Source of the DNA: Bacteroidia bacterium | GTDB lineage: Bacteria > Bacteroidota > Bacteroidia > CAILMK01 > JBBDIG01 | Assembly: GCA_040880525.1 (NCBI GenBank) | Contig: JBBDIG010000048.1 | Span: 1 to 64,000, forward strand | DNA length: 64,000 bases | Direction of reading: 5' to 3' | In this document: in pieces, positions 25,343 through 35,397 of the stretch | Layout: each line of letters starts with the position of its first letter | How positions within the stretch are numbered: the stretch's first letter is position 1 | Position numbers and translations under genes: made by a program | The notes under the pieces: model-generated | Seen by the model: the letters and a program-made list of their open reading frames with translations, nothing else | Told to the model about the DNA's origin: nothing | Database searches by the model: none

Positions 25343-28300
25343 ATGAAATACGATATAAAAGAAATTCTCAAAAGGCGGATCCTGATTTTAGACGGTGCGA
25401 TGGGAACGATGATACAACGGTATAAACCTCTTGAGGCGGATTATCGCGGTAAGAGGTTCGCTAACTGGACGCAGGATGTACAGGGAAATAACGACCTGCT
25501 GTCACTCACTCAACCAGAGATGATCCTGGATATACACCGGGATTATTTAGAAGCCGGCTCTGATATTATTGAGACCAACACATTTGCCAGTTCCAGCATT
25601 GCGCAGGCAGATTATGGTATGGAGGATCTAAGCTATGAATTGAATAAAACATCTGCTGAACTGGCATTAAAAGCTGCGGCAGAATATACGGCATTGACCC
25701 CTGATAAACCACGATTTATAGCAGGAGCGATTGGTCCGACCAACCGTTCATTGTCACTTTCCCCGGATGTGAATGATCCCGGTTTCAGAGCCGTTAATTG
25801 GGACGAGGTCGTGGAGTCTTATTCCATACAAATTCGCGGACTGATAGACGGGGGTGTGGATATTTTGCTTGTGGAAACCATCTTCGATACGCTAAATGCC
25901 AAGGCTGCCATTTTTGCCATTGAAGAGGTGAGTCGTGAAAAAGATGTGCAACTACCGGTAATGATCAGCGGTACGATCGTGGACATGAGCGGCAGAACGC
26001 TCTCAGGCCAAACCACTGAAGCATTTCTCATTTCTATAATGCACACCAAAAACCTGCTCACCATCGGGTTAAATTGTGCCTTGGGAGCACGACAGATGAG
26101 ATCCTATATTGAGGAATTATCAGCTAAGGCTCCGGTTTTCACATCTCTCTACCCAAATGCGGGACTGCCTAACGAGTTTGGCGGTTATGACGAAACAGCC
26201 GCAGAGATGGGTGCTTTGATGGAGGAATTCTGCAAAGAAGGTTTTGTGAATATTGTGGGAGGATGCTGTGGCAGCACGCCCGAACACATAGAAAGAATGG
26301 CAGAAATAGCTGCCAGATATAAGCCACGCATAATACCGGAAGTGGAGGATTATCTGCGCCTGAGCGGATTGGAGCCATTGGTGTTGCGCCCCGAAAGCAA
26401 CTTCGTGAATGTGGGAGAACGAACCAACGTAACCGGCTCCCGCAAATTTCTGCGCCTGATTAAAACAGAGAATTACGAAGAAGCCCTCTCGGTAGCCCGC
26501 GACCAGGTAGAAGGCGGTGCACAGGTTTTGGATGTGAACATGGATGAGGGAATGCTTGAGGGAGAAGCCGCCATGAAGAAATACCTGAACCTGATGGCTG
26601 CCGAACCTGATATTTCAAAGCTGCCCATAATGGTGGACAGTTCCAAATGGACCGTAATAGAGCAGGGGCTGAAGTGCCTTCAGGGAAAGAGCGTAGTCAA
26701 TTCAATCAGCATGAAGGAAGGGGAGGACTCCTTCCGCGAGCATGCGCAAAAGGTGCTGCAATATGGTGCGGCCGTCATCGTCATGGCTTTCGATGAAGAA
26801 GGCCAGGCAGATACTTATGAACGCAGGATACAGATTTGTCAGCGGGCCTACAACATCCTCACCCAAGAGGTAGGCTTTCCGCCACAGGATATCATTTTCG
26901 ATCCCAATATTTTTCCCGTGGCGACCGGTATTGAGGAACACCGGCATTATGCTGTAGACTTCTTTAATGCCACACGGTGGATAAAGCAGAACCTGCCTCA
27001 CGCCAAAGTGAGCGGGGGCGTGAGCAATATTAGCTTCAGCTTCAGGGGCAATGACAAAGTGCGGGAGGCTATGCACTCGGCTTTCCTTTATCATGCAATC
27101 CGGGCCGGAATGGATATGGGGATTGTAAACCCCGGCCAGCTTGAGGTATATGATGAAATAGACAAGGAGCTGTTGCAGCGTGTAGAAGACGTTTTACTCG
27201 ACAGACGGGATGATGCTACTGAACGACTGCTAGAGTATGCAGAAACAGTGAAACAGGATGAAAAGGGCGAGGTAAAAAAAGATGAATGGCGCGAAGGAAC
27301 GGTAGAAGAGCGCCTCAAACACGCCCTGGTAAAGGGCATTGTGGATTTCATTATTGAAGATACGGAAGAAGCCAGGTTACAATATGCCCGGCCCATTGAG
27401 GTGATTGAAGGGCCGCTCATGGCAGGTATGGACGTGGTAGGCGATCTCTTTGGTGCAGGCAAAATGTTTCTGCCCCAGGTAGTGAAGAGTGCCCGCGTGA
27501 TGAAAAAATCGGTAGCACACCTCATTCCCTACATAGAGGAGCAGAAGAAAGGAAGCGAAAAAAACAAGGCCAAGGGAAAGGTGCTGATGGCCACTGTGAA
27601 GGGCGATGTGCATGACATCGGGAAAAACATAGTGGGCGTAGTGCTGGGTTGCAACAACTACGATGTGGTAGATCTGGGCGTAATGGTGCCGGCCGATAAA
27701 ATTTTGGATGCAGCCGAAAAAGAGCAGGCTGATATAATTGGACTTTCCGGACTCATAACGCCTTCACTTGACGAGATGGTGCATGTAGCCAGGGAAATGC
27801 AGCGAAGAAATATGACGCAACCTTTATTAATAGGAGGAGCGACAACCAGTAAAATACACACTGCGGTAAAAGTGGCACCTCAATATGAAAATCCGGTGGT
27901 TCACGTGCTGGATGCAAGCCGTAGCGTAACGGTTGTGCAGAATCTTCTCAGCGATAAAACCCGCAATAGCTATGTTGAGGGTGTTGCACAGGAATACCAG
28001 CAGATGCGGAAAAGCCATGCTAATCGTTCTGAAACTAAGGAGTACCTGAGCTATCGCGAGGCCGTCCGGAACCGGTTCGTTCCCAAAACCGAAATGGTAT
28101 CAAAACCGCAACACCTCGGAGTTAAAGTCTTTGAGGATTATCCCATTTCCGAAATCCGGCAATACATTGACTGGACACCATTCTTCCAGAGCTGGGAATT
28201 AAAGGGAAAGTATCCCAATATATTTGAGCATCCTGAAATGGGCGTAGAGGCAAAGAAGTTATTTAATGACGCAAACGCTTTGCTGGACAAGATCATCAAT

Positions 28301-29032
28301 GAAAAACTCCTGAAAGCAAAAGCCGTAATTGGAATATTCCCAATAAGAAAAAGCAGTGCTGATACCGTGGAAGTGCTGAATCCTAAAGGCGAAGATTTGC
28401 TACAACGGTTCAACATGCTTCGTCAGCAGGGAAAAAAGGGTAGAAATATCCCGAACATTTCTCTGGCAGATTATCTCTCCGATCATGACTATATGGGATT
28501 CTTTGCATTGAGCACAGGCTTCGGTACGCAGGAATTGGCAGATAAATATAAACGCGACCATGATGATTACAATGCAATATTGGTTTCAGCGGCTGCAGAT
28601 CGCCTTGCCGAGGCCTTCGCGGAGTTAATGCACAAAAAGGTAAGAAAGGAGATTTGGGGATATGCTTCTGATGAAACGCTGGATAATGATGAGTTGATCA
28701 AGGAAAAATATCAGGGGATCCGGCCTGCACCGGGTTATCCTGCCTGCCCGGACCATACAGAAAAACGCCTGCTCTGGGATCTTCTAAAAATTACCGATAA
28801 TATCGGCATTACGCTCACTGAAAGTTGTGCTATGTGGCCGGCTGCTGCTGTTTCCGGTTTTTACTTCGCCCATCCTGAGAGCAAGTATTTTCCTGTCGGA
28901 AAACTGAAGAGAGATCAGGTAGATGATTATGCGAAGCGAAAAGGCATGACCCTGGAAGAGGCTGAACGCTGGCTCGCTCCAAACCTGAGCTATGATCCCG
29001 AACCGGTGATGGTGGATGCAATAATTAAGTAA
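25343..29032 (+). CDS. metH: Cobalamin-dependent methionine synthase
   Basis: A 1229-aa full-length MetH, which transfers methyl from 5-methyltetrahydrofolate via cobalamin to homocysteine. Modules in order: homocysteine-binding barrel (1-330) with zinc ligands in G-L-N-C and G-G-C-C-G-S-T; pterin-binding barrel (about 350-640; [19 protein letters not shown]); cobalamin cap and Rossmann domains with the B12-ligand motif D-V-H-D-I-G at about 754 and G-L-S-G-L-I-T-P-S; and the C-terminal reactivation domain that binds SAM (about 900-1229; [10 protein letters not shown]). It is a single gene convergent with radA. The enzyme implies a cobalamin supply; no B12 gene or riboswitch is in the window. 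Confidence 0.97.
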   Translation: MKYDIKEILKRRILILDGAMGTMIQRYKPLEADYRGKRFANWTQDVQGNNDLLSLTQPEMILDIHRDYLEAGSDIIETNTFASSSIAQADYGMEDLSYELNKTSAELALKAAAEYTALTPDKPRFIAGAIGPTNRSLSLSPDVNDPGFRAVNWDEVVESYSIQIRGLIDGGVDILLVETIFDTLNAKAAIFAIEEVSREKDVQLPVMISGTIVDMSGRTLSGQTTEAFLISIMHTKNLLTIGLNCALGARQMRSYIEELSAKAPVFTSLYPNAGLPNEFGGYDETAAEMGALMEEFCKEGFVNIVGGCCGSTPEHIERMAEIAARYKPRIIPEVEDYLRLSGLEPLVLRPESNFVNVGERTNVTGSRKFLRLIKTENYEEALSVARDQVEGGAQVLDVNMDEGMLEGEAAMKKYLNLMAAEPDISKLPIMVDSSKWTVIEQGLKCLQGKSVVNSISMKEGEDSFREHAQKVLQYGAAVIVMAFDEEGQADTYERRIQICQRAYNILTQEVGFPPQDIIFDPNIFPVATGIEEHRHYAVDFFNATRWIKQNLPHAKVSGGVSNISFSFRGNDKVREAMHSAFLYHAIRAGMDMGIVNPGQLEVYDEIDKELLQRVEDVLLDRRDDATERLLEYAETVKQDEKGEVKKDEWREGTVEERLKHALVKGIVDFIIEDTEEARLQYARPIEVIEGPLMAGMDVVGDLFGAGKMFLPQVVKSARVMKKSVAHLIPYIEEQKKGSEKNKAKGKVLMATVKGDVHDIGKNIVGVVLGCNNYDVVDLGVMVPADKILDAAEKEQADIIGLSGLITPSLDEMVHVAREMQRRNMTQPLLIGGATTSKIHTAVKVAPQYENPVVHVLDASRSVTVVQNLLSDKTRNSYVEGVAQEYQQMRKSHANRSETKEYLSYREAVRNRFVPKTEMVSKPQHLGVKVFEDYPISEIRQYIDWTPFFQSWELKGKYPNIFEHPEMGVEAKKLFNDANALLDKIINEKLLKAKAVIGIFPIRKSSADTVEVLNPKGEDLLQRFNMLRQQGKKGRNIPNISLADYLSDHDYMGFFALSTGFGTQELADKYKRDHDDYNAILVSAAADRLAEAFAELMHKKVRKEIWGYASDETLDNDELIKEKYQGIRPAPGYPACPDHTEKRLLWDLLKITDNIGITLTESCAMWPAAAVSGFYFAHPESKYFPVGKLKRDQVDDYAKRKGMTLEEAERWLAPNLSYDPEPVMVDAIIK

Positions 29033-29064
29033 GAGTAGGCCCAAAATTTCCCATCGGGCTTATT

Positions 29065-30423
29065 CTAAAAAATCATTTCCAATAACGTATTCACGCTGTT
29101 GCATAAGGCCAGTTCAATTTTGAATTCCTTGCTGATGCTTTTCTTATTGAAGCTGCTAAGATAGATTTTGGAAAATCCTTGTTTTTCGGCTTCGCTGATT
29201 CGCTTCTCTACCTGATTCACCGGCCTTATCTCTCCTGAAAGGCCGACTTCTCCGGCAAAGCAAATATTTCCGGGAATCGCAATATCCTCAAAGCTGGAGG
29301 CAATAGCAGCCGTCACTGCCAGGTCTATTGAAGGATCTTCCACTTTCAACCCACCGGCAATATTCAGGAAGACGTCCTGTGAATTTAATTTCAGACCACA
29401 ACGTTTTTCGAGTACGGCCAGGAGCATGCTCATTCGCCTGCTGTCAAAACCGGTTGATGTGCGCTGCGGATTTCCATAAAAGGTAGGACTTACCAAAGCT
29501 TGTATCTCGATAAGCATGGGGCGGATACCTTCGAGCATAGCCGCTACAGATATGCCGCTGAGCATCTCCTCCCGGTGATTCAGCAATATCTCTGATGGAT
29601 TGGTAATGATCTGCAATCCCTTTCCGGTCATTTCATATATCCCGATTTCGGAGATGGAACCGAACCGGTTCTTTATTGTGCGCAATATGCGGTAATTGTA
29701 GTGGCGGTCACCCTCAAAGTAAAGCACCGTATCCACCATGTGTTCCAGCACTTTGGGTCCGGCAATATATCCTTCCTTAGTGATGTGGCCGATCAGACAA
29801 ATGGCGATCCCGCGCTTCTTGGCTATTTGTATGAGTTCTGCGGTGCAACCCCGGATCTGCGGAACGCTTCCGGGTGCAGATTCAATATCAGGATGATAGA
29901 GCGTTTGAATGGAATCAATGATCACGACCGTAGGTTCCAGACTTTTCATGGCCTGAGCTATGGTTTCAAAATTGGTTTCTGCCAGGAGATAGCAATCGGG
30001 GTTTTTAAGATCAAGCCTTTTTGCCCGCATTTTAATTTGATTCAGGCTTTCTTCACCGCTTACGTAGAGTATCCGTTGCGCTGGCAAATTCAGAGTAATC
30101 TGTAAAAGCAGGGTGGATTTGCCAATTCCCGGTTCTCCCCCAAGCAGCACAAGCGAGCCGGGTACGATTCCACCGCCCAACACCCGGTTAAATTCCTGAT
30201 CAGTACTTACCCAGCGTTCCGTACTTTCAGTAGTATACTCCCCCAGAGGCTCCAACCGGTTCTTCAAGGTCGCGGTATCAACCTCATTTTTCCTTCGCGT
30301 TTCCTTTATCTCTACTTCTTCAGCAAAACTATTCCAGGCTCCGCAACTGGGACATTTCCCGCCCCATTTAATGCTTTTGTAGCCACATTGCTGGCATACA
30401 AAGAAAGTTCTTGATTTTGCCAT
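29065..30423 (-). CDS. radA: DNA repair protein RadA/Sms
   Basis: A 452-aa RecA-like branch-migration ATPase that aids homologous recombination. It has the N-terminal C4 zinc finger (C-Q-Q-C ... C-P-S-C, residues 9-26), Walker A G-G-E-P-G-I-G-K-S-T (about 95-104), Walker B V-V-I-I-D-S-I-Q, the RadA-specific K-N-R-F-G-S motif, and a C-terminal Lon-like domain. The start MAKSRTFFVCQQCGYKS was chosen; 19 extra residues upstream are open but not family-like. Length is normal. It converges on metH with 32 bp between. Confidence 0.96.
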   Translation of the reverse strand: MAKSRTFFVCQQCGYKSIKWGGKCPSCGAWNSFAEEVEIKETRRKNEVDTATLKNRLEPLGEYTTESTERWVSTDQEFNRVLGGGIVPGSLVLLGGEPGIGKSTLLLQITLNLPAQRILYVSGEESLNQIKMRAKRLDLKNPDCYLLAETNFETIAQAMKSLEPTVVIIDSIQTLYHPDIESAPGSVPQIRGCTAELIQIAKKRGIAICLIGHITKEGYIAGPKVLEHMVDTVLYFEGDRHYNYRILRTIKNRFGSISEIGIYEMTGKGLQIITNPSEILLNHREEMLSGISVAAMLEGIRPMLIEIQALVSPTFYGNPQRTSTGFDSRRMSMLLAVLEKRCGLKLNSQDVFLNIAGGLKVEDPSIDLAVTAAIASSFEDIAIPGNICFAGEVGLSGEIRPVNQVEKRISEAEKQGFSKIYLSSFNKKSISKEFKIELALCNSVNTLLEMIF

Positions 30424-30483
30424 TTTCAGTTTAAAAAATCCATGTTGAAAGCTAATAATCGAAAGGTTCTTTTGCAACAAACG

Positions 30484-30515
30484 AAAAAAGGCTGCCCCCT
30501 GTGGGAGCAGCCTCT
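30484..30515 (-). terminator. Rho-independent terminator of the sigma/T9SS operon
   Basis: On the minus strand GGCTGCTCCC pairs with GGGGGCAGCC (one G-U), followed by six T residues, 26 bp past the stop of the 1604-aa gene. It closes the 30542-37364 operon and separates it from radA. Confidence 0.85.
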
Positions 30516-30541
30516 ATAAATAAAGATTAAAAGATTCAGAT

Positions 30542-33500
30542 CTACCGGATAAGGGTAATTGTTCCGGTATGCTCTTTCTCTTCTTGTCCTGCCAGTTGGT
30601 ATTTGAACAACATGTAATAGCCACCGGAAGGACATTCTGCACCGGTGTTATTCACCAGGCCATTCCAGGTATAAGTCCTCTCACTGCTTTCGAATACCTT
30701 TTCGCCCCAACGGTTAAAGATCACCAACTCATACATTAATTCACCCGCGATTTCGATCACGAAGTTATCATTGGTGCCATCGTTATTTGGCGTAAATACA
30801 TTGGGGATCACCAGTTCAATTTCCACGGTAACTACCTTACAAGTTCGGGCACTGCAGCCGCTTGCATTTTCAGCAGTCAGGCATACTTCAAAGGTGCCTT
30901 CTCCCGGGAACTCCTGGATAAACGGATCCTTGCTGGTGGTTTCAAAGCTGTCAAGAATGTTTCCTGTATTATCCCTGATCACCCAGATATAATTACTGGC
31001 CCCGGAAGAGGTATTGATCAGGTTACGTTTTGTAACGTCAGCACCATCCTGTATTTCAAAACCAACAGCTACCTCTGATACAGTTACATAGCCGCTATCC
31101 ACCCGCGGACAATTAGCCCCGGTAGGAGTATACCGTATCAGGTATCTGCCAGGTTCATCATAAGAATGGGTAACAACTTCACCTGAAGCCTGCGTACCGT
31201 CACCGAAATCCCAGTTAAACTCATCATAATCCGGATCAGCATCATCCATGAAAGTGATTTCGTCACCCGGGCAAACAACTGTGTCTGACATAGTAAAGTC
31301 TACTGAATCGGGAGGGTGAACAATTACCTCAAAACTGTCCCTGTTCGGATCATCGGGATCAGGCCATTCTGCCTTACATTCTCTGTAACGCCCCTGCACA
31401 GGATCATAAATACTGTCTGTAGCGGTTACTGAAAGATAATAGGTGCCGGGTTTATCATATCTCAGCGTTACGATTTCTCCTTCCGGATCTCCATTGGGAC
31501 CCCAATAAGAGGTATTCCGATTGGTACCATCACCCAAGTTCCATTGAAAACCCCGGCCCTCGGTTTTATCACTTAATATCCGCACTTGTAGCTCGAATGG
31601 AGCGCAGCCATCATTTTCACCTATAACCTCGAACATCGGTTTAGGACCTATGAGCGACATATCAATGCTAGTAGTATCGGCACATCCTGTCGTATTTCTC
31701 ACAATGAGGGTAATAGTATAGTCTCCGTTACTGGTATAAGTGTGAATTGGATTCTCCAGGAAACTGTGCGTTTTGCCATCTCCAAAATCCCAATCCCAAT
31801 GGGCAATTGAATCTAAAAGAATGGAAGGATTAGGATTGTCATCCACGGTCACGGAGCTGTCAATAAATTGTATCGGTTTGGGAACGCAGTAATAAATTGA
31901 CGAATCCAGGTGAATGCTGGCATCTACACCTACAACGTGAATATATTTGGTATTGGCAATCCTGCAACCAAGGCTATCCGTGGTCCATAACGTTACAGGA
32001 TAAGAACCGATAGCATTGTAGGTAAATGAAGGATCGGGAGTATCAAAGGTTTCGGCTACGCCATCACCATCCAGATCCCACTCAAATGATTCAAATTGAT
32101 TTGGAGGTTCAGGTGTCCAGGTACGATATCCTTCCGGATCATCCCAGTAGGGCTTAGGATCGTAACCCAGCGGGTAATTGATCGGATCCCAACGGTGCCA
32201 GTAGAATATAGAATCCTTAAAATGAACAGTTTCACCTACGCATATTACTGTATCACTCCGGAAAAACTCATTAATATGTCCCACAAAGACCTGCTGTGAA
32301 GTACTACGGGAACAGCCAAAATAGCTTTTCATGCTTCCTGCAATAGTGTAAACACCAGGCTCCTCAAAATTTTTGTGCAAAGTATCCGCAAGATCCAGCA
32401 TCACAACCTTTTCCACGATATCAGCATTGGGCTCACTAAGCAAGTCGGCCAGCGTAACCGGTTTAGGCTGACCACTCTCCACACATCCAATTCCGGAATA
32501 ACAGGTGAAACATGCTGTATAGGTCTTCGTGGGAGGCACTGTGTTATTATCCAGTGTATATTGGGTTGTATCACAAACTGTAAATATCGTGTCCGGGGAT
32601 ACCTGCGGTGTATCGGTAATGGCAAGATCAGGTTGAAGCAACAAATCTTCCATCTCCTCCGGTATAGTTCCGCACCCAAACTCAGGGAAGCTGAGGCAAT
32701 TCGTATAAATCTTTGTGGGTGGATTGGTAGTATTATCCATTGTATACTGCGTTGTATCACATATCGTATAAACGGTATCCATTGCTTTTGTAAAAGTATC
32801 AGTAAATAACGTAATAGGAGGAGCTAAAGGATTGGTAGTATTGAATGCCCTTATAATGTACTCAACAATACCCGTTTGGCTCTGGTTCAGCGGAGTAATG
32901 TCCACAGGCTGAGGCGGGCAAAAAACGGTAAGTGGTGAGTCAGTGGCAGGATCAATAAACTCAAAGCGTGGGTCAAGATCCGGGAAGTATTTGTAATTGT
33001 GATACCAGGCCGTATCATAGCAATCGCCAGTTTTAATGATTAACCCAATGGTTTTGCAGCCGGGGGTATTATAGATCCATTGCATACCTAGCAATTCCAG
33101 AATTGGCTTTGGTACCCAGTTAAATTCTTTATAGACATCTTTAACAGTGGTATAAGTATCGGTAATCGGGTCATAAACTTGTCTTTCACAGGAATCCTGA
33201 AGTGTTTGATCATTCGCAGAGTCAAATACCATTGCAAACCACTCCCGGTTACAATCTGGTTCTGTTTCGCTCAGGTCAATTTGCTGCGGATAATCCAATC
33301 CAAGACAAGGGGCACCATGCAACTGGACGCCCTTATTTCCCTCATAGCTAAAGGTTTGAGGTCCTTGCCATGGGGGCGTTCTGAGTTGTCTTTCCCAGGT
33401 CATGTGGCCCGGATAGTTTATGTCATCATGGCCGGCATGAGGCGCTTCCTGTACAATGGTTTGGGTTGCCGTAGAAGTACATTGGGTAACCGTATCAATT

Positions 33501-35356
33501 ACTCGCAAGCTAACGGTGTAGCAACCTGAATCCTCAAAAAGATGCCAGGGCTGTATCTCAGTCGAAAACTGACATTTCACATCCGGATTGGCAGTGGTAG
33601 AAGTACACTGGTCGCCATCTCCGAAGTTCCAGAAGTATTGCATACTATCACTGCCCCAGGGGTAGCTTGGAATTTTACAACGATCAGGATAGCCCGCAAA
33701 TGGTGGAGTATTATCAATAGCGTCATAAAGCCTGTATTTCTTCGAGTTGTTGACAAACCTTACCAGGTTTGGACCACTGCAGGAAGGAGTAAACATATCT
33801 GTATCATGCATACTGATCATGTTACATACTCCGGAATAATTTGTAAATATTGGCTCCGTAGGAATAGGATCATTGGCCGGATCCCATTGAAAGGTTCCTG
33901 TAACCAGAATTGAGTCCAGTTCATACTCTGTTCCTGTAGGTATAAGAGTAAAGGTAGTATCAATCATCATTAAAGGTCCGCAAAAGGTAGTATCCACCGT
34001 AAAGGTGTCAATTGCGGAATTGCAATAAACGTCCGTGGAGCTTACGATGAAAGGAGAAACGCTGTCAATGGTTACATGGTCCACCGTGGTAATTCCTAGA
34101 TTCCTCCTGAAACATTCATTGTACTTCAGCTTCTCTAGATAACTAATAGGAATGGGTGCAGGCCTCCGGCAATTATTAGGTGGAGGAGGATTAAGATTAA
34201 TGATTGCCTGCGGACCTTTTAAATCTACGTAAGCACAAAATGTCGTGTCCCTGATACAATTGGGTTCTCTGATCTGTAATGAAATATCATATAATCCCGG
34301 GCCTCCCATAAAGGCATGAGAAGGTGACCACGATTCATCATTGGTATTTTGATTACCGCTTGCCGGATCTCCAAAATTCCAGTTCCAATAGAATGCATTT
34401 GGCCGTGGTGTCTGGAAAAACTGAATGTTGTTTCCAGTGTAACAAATTGGCTGATTGGGATTAAATGTAATGTCGAAATAGTAAAAGATATTTTGGGCAC
34501 CCCCGGTTAACTGGAATGTATCAATACAGCCAAAATCATTTTCAATAATGAGCCGCGGATTAAAGCTTCCATCTCCCGTAAAGCGATGCTTAAAGCCATC
34601 CCAGGCAGTATCGAACTTCACTCCATCGTCAAGATCCCATTCCCATCTGATTATATTCTTTCCGAATGAATCGGTTTCATTCACAAAAGTTACATCTGTA
34701 TATGGACAACTTATGTTATAGTTGGTAGAAAATTTGGCATTAAGAGGCTTTAATACCTCAATGGCCTGATCTCGTTGTATGAAACCGATACATCCATTGG
34801 CATCAACAACCTCAAGCGTAATGGTAAAGGTATCGCTGTTACCATAAGAATGGCAAGGGCTGGTTGCCGTGGATGTGTCTCCGTCTCCAAAGTCCCAGAG
34901 ATACTTGACAATAGGCGAATTGCTGCTACCTACTGTTGAGTTATCAGTAAAACAGAAATAGTTTCCTTCAAAACATTGCTTGAGATTAGTCGGAAGGATC
35001 ATGTCTGCAGTAGGATTGTCAAAAATCTTAATATCCCCGGTGAGTACTGTGGTACAGCTATCCCCGTTGCTCAAATAAACGGTGAGCTTGGGTTTATATG
35101 TACCGGGCACCGAATACTGATGTTCTTCAGGTGAAGGATTTTGATTGTTTTGCACAACCACGGTCTGGTCTCCAAAATCAAACTTGAAAGAAGTTGGCGT
35201 CTCAGAGCCGGTGTAGTTGGCAGTGAAAGTGATGGTTGTAGGCACACAACCTTCCAGGGTCGAGGCCGTAATTGTGCATTGCCCGTAGGCACTGCTGCTG
35301 CTGTAAATTACAGCAAGAATCATCAAGGTTAGGTAGTTAAAGATCCGCTTCATCAT
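30542..35356 (-). CDS. Giant PKD-repeat surface protein with T9SS type B (CHU_C) domain
   Basis: A 1604-aa protein with a Sec signal peptide (residues 1-25, ending SSAYG-Q). It carries at least eight PKD-type beta domains, recognised by W-[DN]-[FL]-G-D-G-like cores near residues 62, 155, 240, 325, 575, 1110, 1195, 1275 and 1382. A Thr/Asp/Pro-rich segment at ~855-970 holds two imperfect ~60-residue repeats (D-T-x-[YF]-T-[IV]-C-D-T-T-Q-Y-T). The last ~95 residues are the gliding-motility-associated C-terminal domain: V-I-P-N-V-F-T-P-N-N-D-G-T-N-D-N-F, F-N-R-W-G-E-K-V-F and a final G-T-I-T-L-I-R. That domain is the type B T9SS sorting signal. Predicted to be exposed on the surface or released. 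It lies 41 bp after the membrane sigma-regulator-like gene. Confidence 0.9.
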   Translation of the reverse strand: MMKRIFNYLTLMILAVIYSSSSAYGQCTITASTLEGCVPTTITFTANYTGSETPTSFKFDFGDQTVVVQNNQNPSPEEHQYSVPGTYKPKLTVYLSNGDSCTTVLTGDIKIFDNPTADMILPTNLKQCFEGNYFCFTDNSTVGSSNSPIVKYLWDFGDGDTSTATSPCHSYGNSDTFTITLEVVDANGCIGFIQRDQAIEVLKPLNAKFSTNYNISCPYTDVTFVNETDSFGKNIIRWEWDLDDGVKFDTAWDGFKHRFTGDGSFNPRLIIENDFGCIDTFQLTGGAQNIFYYFDITFNPNQPICYTGNNIQFFQTPRPNAFYWNWNFGDPASGNQNTNDESWSPSHAFMGGPGLYDISLQIREPNCIRDTTFCAYVDLKGPQAIINLNPPPPNNCRRPAPIPISYLEKLKYNECFRRNLGITTVDHVTIDSVSPFIVSSTDVYCNSAIDTFTVDTTFCGPLMMIDTTFTLIPTGTEYELDSILVTGTFQWDPANDPIPTEPIFTNYSGVCNMISMHDTDMFTPSCSGPNLVRFVNNSKKYRLYDAIDNTPPFAGYPDRCKIPSYPWGSDSMQYFWNFGDGDQCTSTTANPDVKCQFSTEIQPWHLFEDSGCYTVSLRVIDTVTQCTSTATQTIVQEAPHAGHDDINYPGHMTWERQLRTPPWQGPQTFSYEGNKGVQLHGAPCLGLDYPQQIDLSETEPDCNREWFAMVFDSANDQTLQDSCERQVYDPITDTYTTVKDVYKEFNWVPKPILELLGMQWIYNTPGCKTIGLIIKTGDCYDTAWYHNYKYFPDLDPRFEFIDPATDSPLTVFCPPQPVDITPLNQSQTGIVEYIIRAFNTTNPLAPPITLFTDTFTKAMDTVYTICDTTQYTMDNTTNPPTKIYTNCLSFPEFGCGTIPEEMEDLLLQPDLAITDTPQVSPDTIFTVCDTTQYTLDNNTVPPTKTYTACFTCYSGIGCVESGQPKPVTLADLLSEPNADIVEKVVMLDLADTLHKNFEEPGVYTIAGSMKSYFGCSRSTSQQVFVGHINEFFRSDTVICVGETVHFKDSIFYWHRWDPINYPLGYDPKPYWDDPEGYRTWTPEPPNQFESFEWDLDGDGVAETFDTPDPSFTYNAIGSYPVTLWTTDSLGCRIANTKYIHVVGVDASIHLDSSIYYCVPKPIQFIDSSVTVDDNPNPSILLDSIAHWDWDFGDGKTHSFLENPIHTYTSNGDYTITLIVRNTTGCADTTSIDMSLIGPKPMFEVIGENDGCAPFELQVRILSDKTEGRGFQWNLGDGTNRNTSYWGPNGDPEGEIVTLRYDKPGTYYLSVTATDSIYDPVQGRYRECKAEWPDPDDPNRDSFEVIVHPPDSVDFTMSDTVVCPGDEITFMDDADPDYDEFNWDFGDGTQASGEVVTHSYDEPGRYLIRYTPTGANCPRVDSGYVTVSEVAVGFEIQDGADVTKRNLINTSSGASNYIWVIRDNTGNILDSFETTSKDPFIQEFPGEGTFEVCLTAENASGCSARTCKVVTVEIELVIPNVFTPNNDGTNDNFVIEIAGELMYELVIFNRWGEKVFESSERTYTWNGLVNNTGAECPSGGYYMLFKYQLAGQEEKEHTGTITLIR

Positions 35357-35397
35357 TCTGATTATTTAAAAGATGGTCAAATTTAATTCATTAAATA

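Noticed and set aside
29033-29064. Terminator between metH and radA
   Set aside because: Only a weak GGCCC / GGGCT pairing without a clear T tract; not enough to call.
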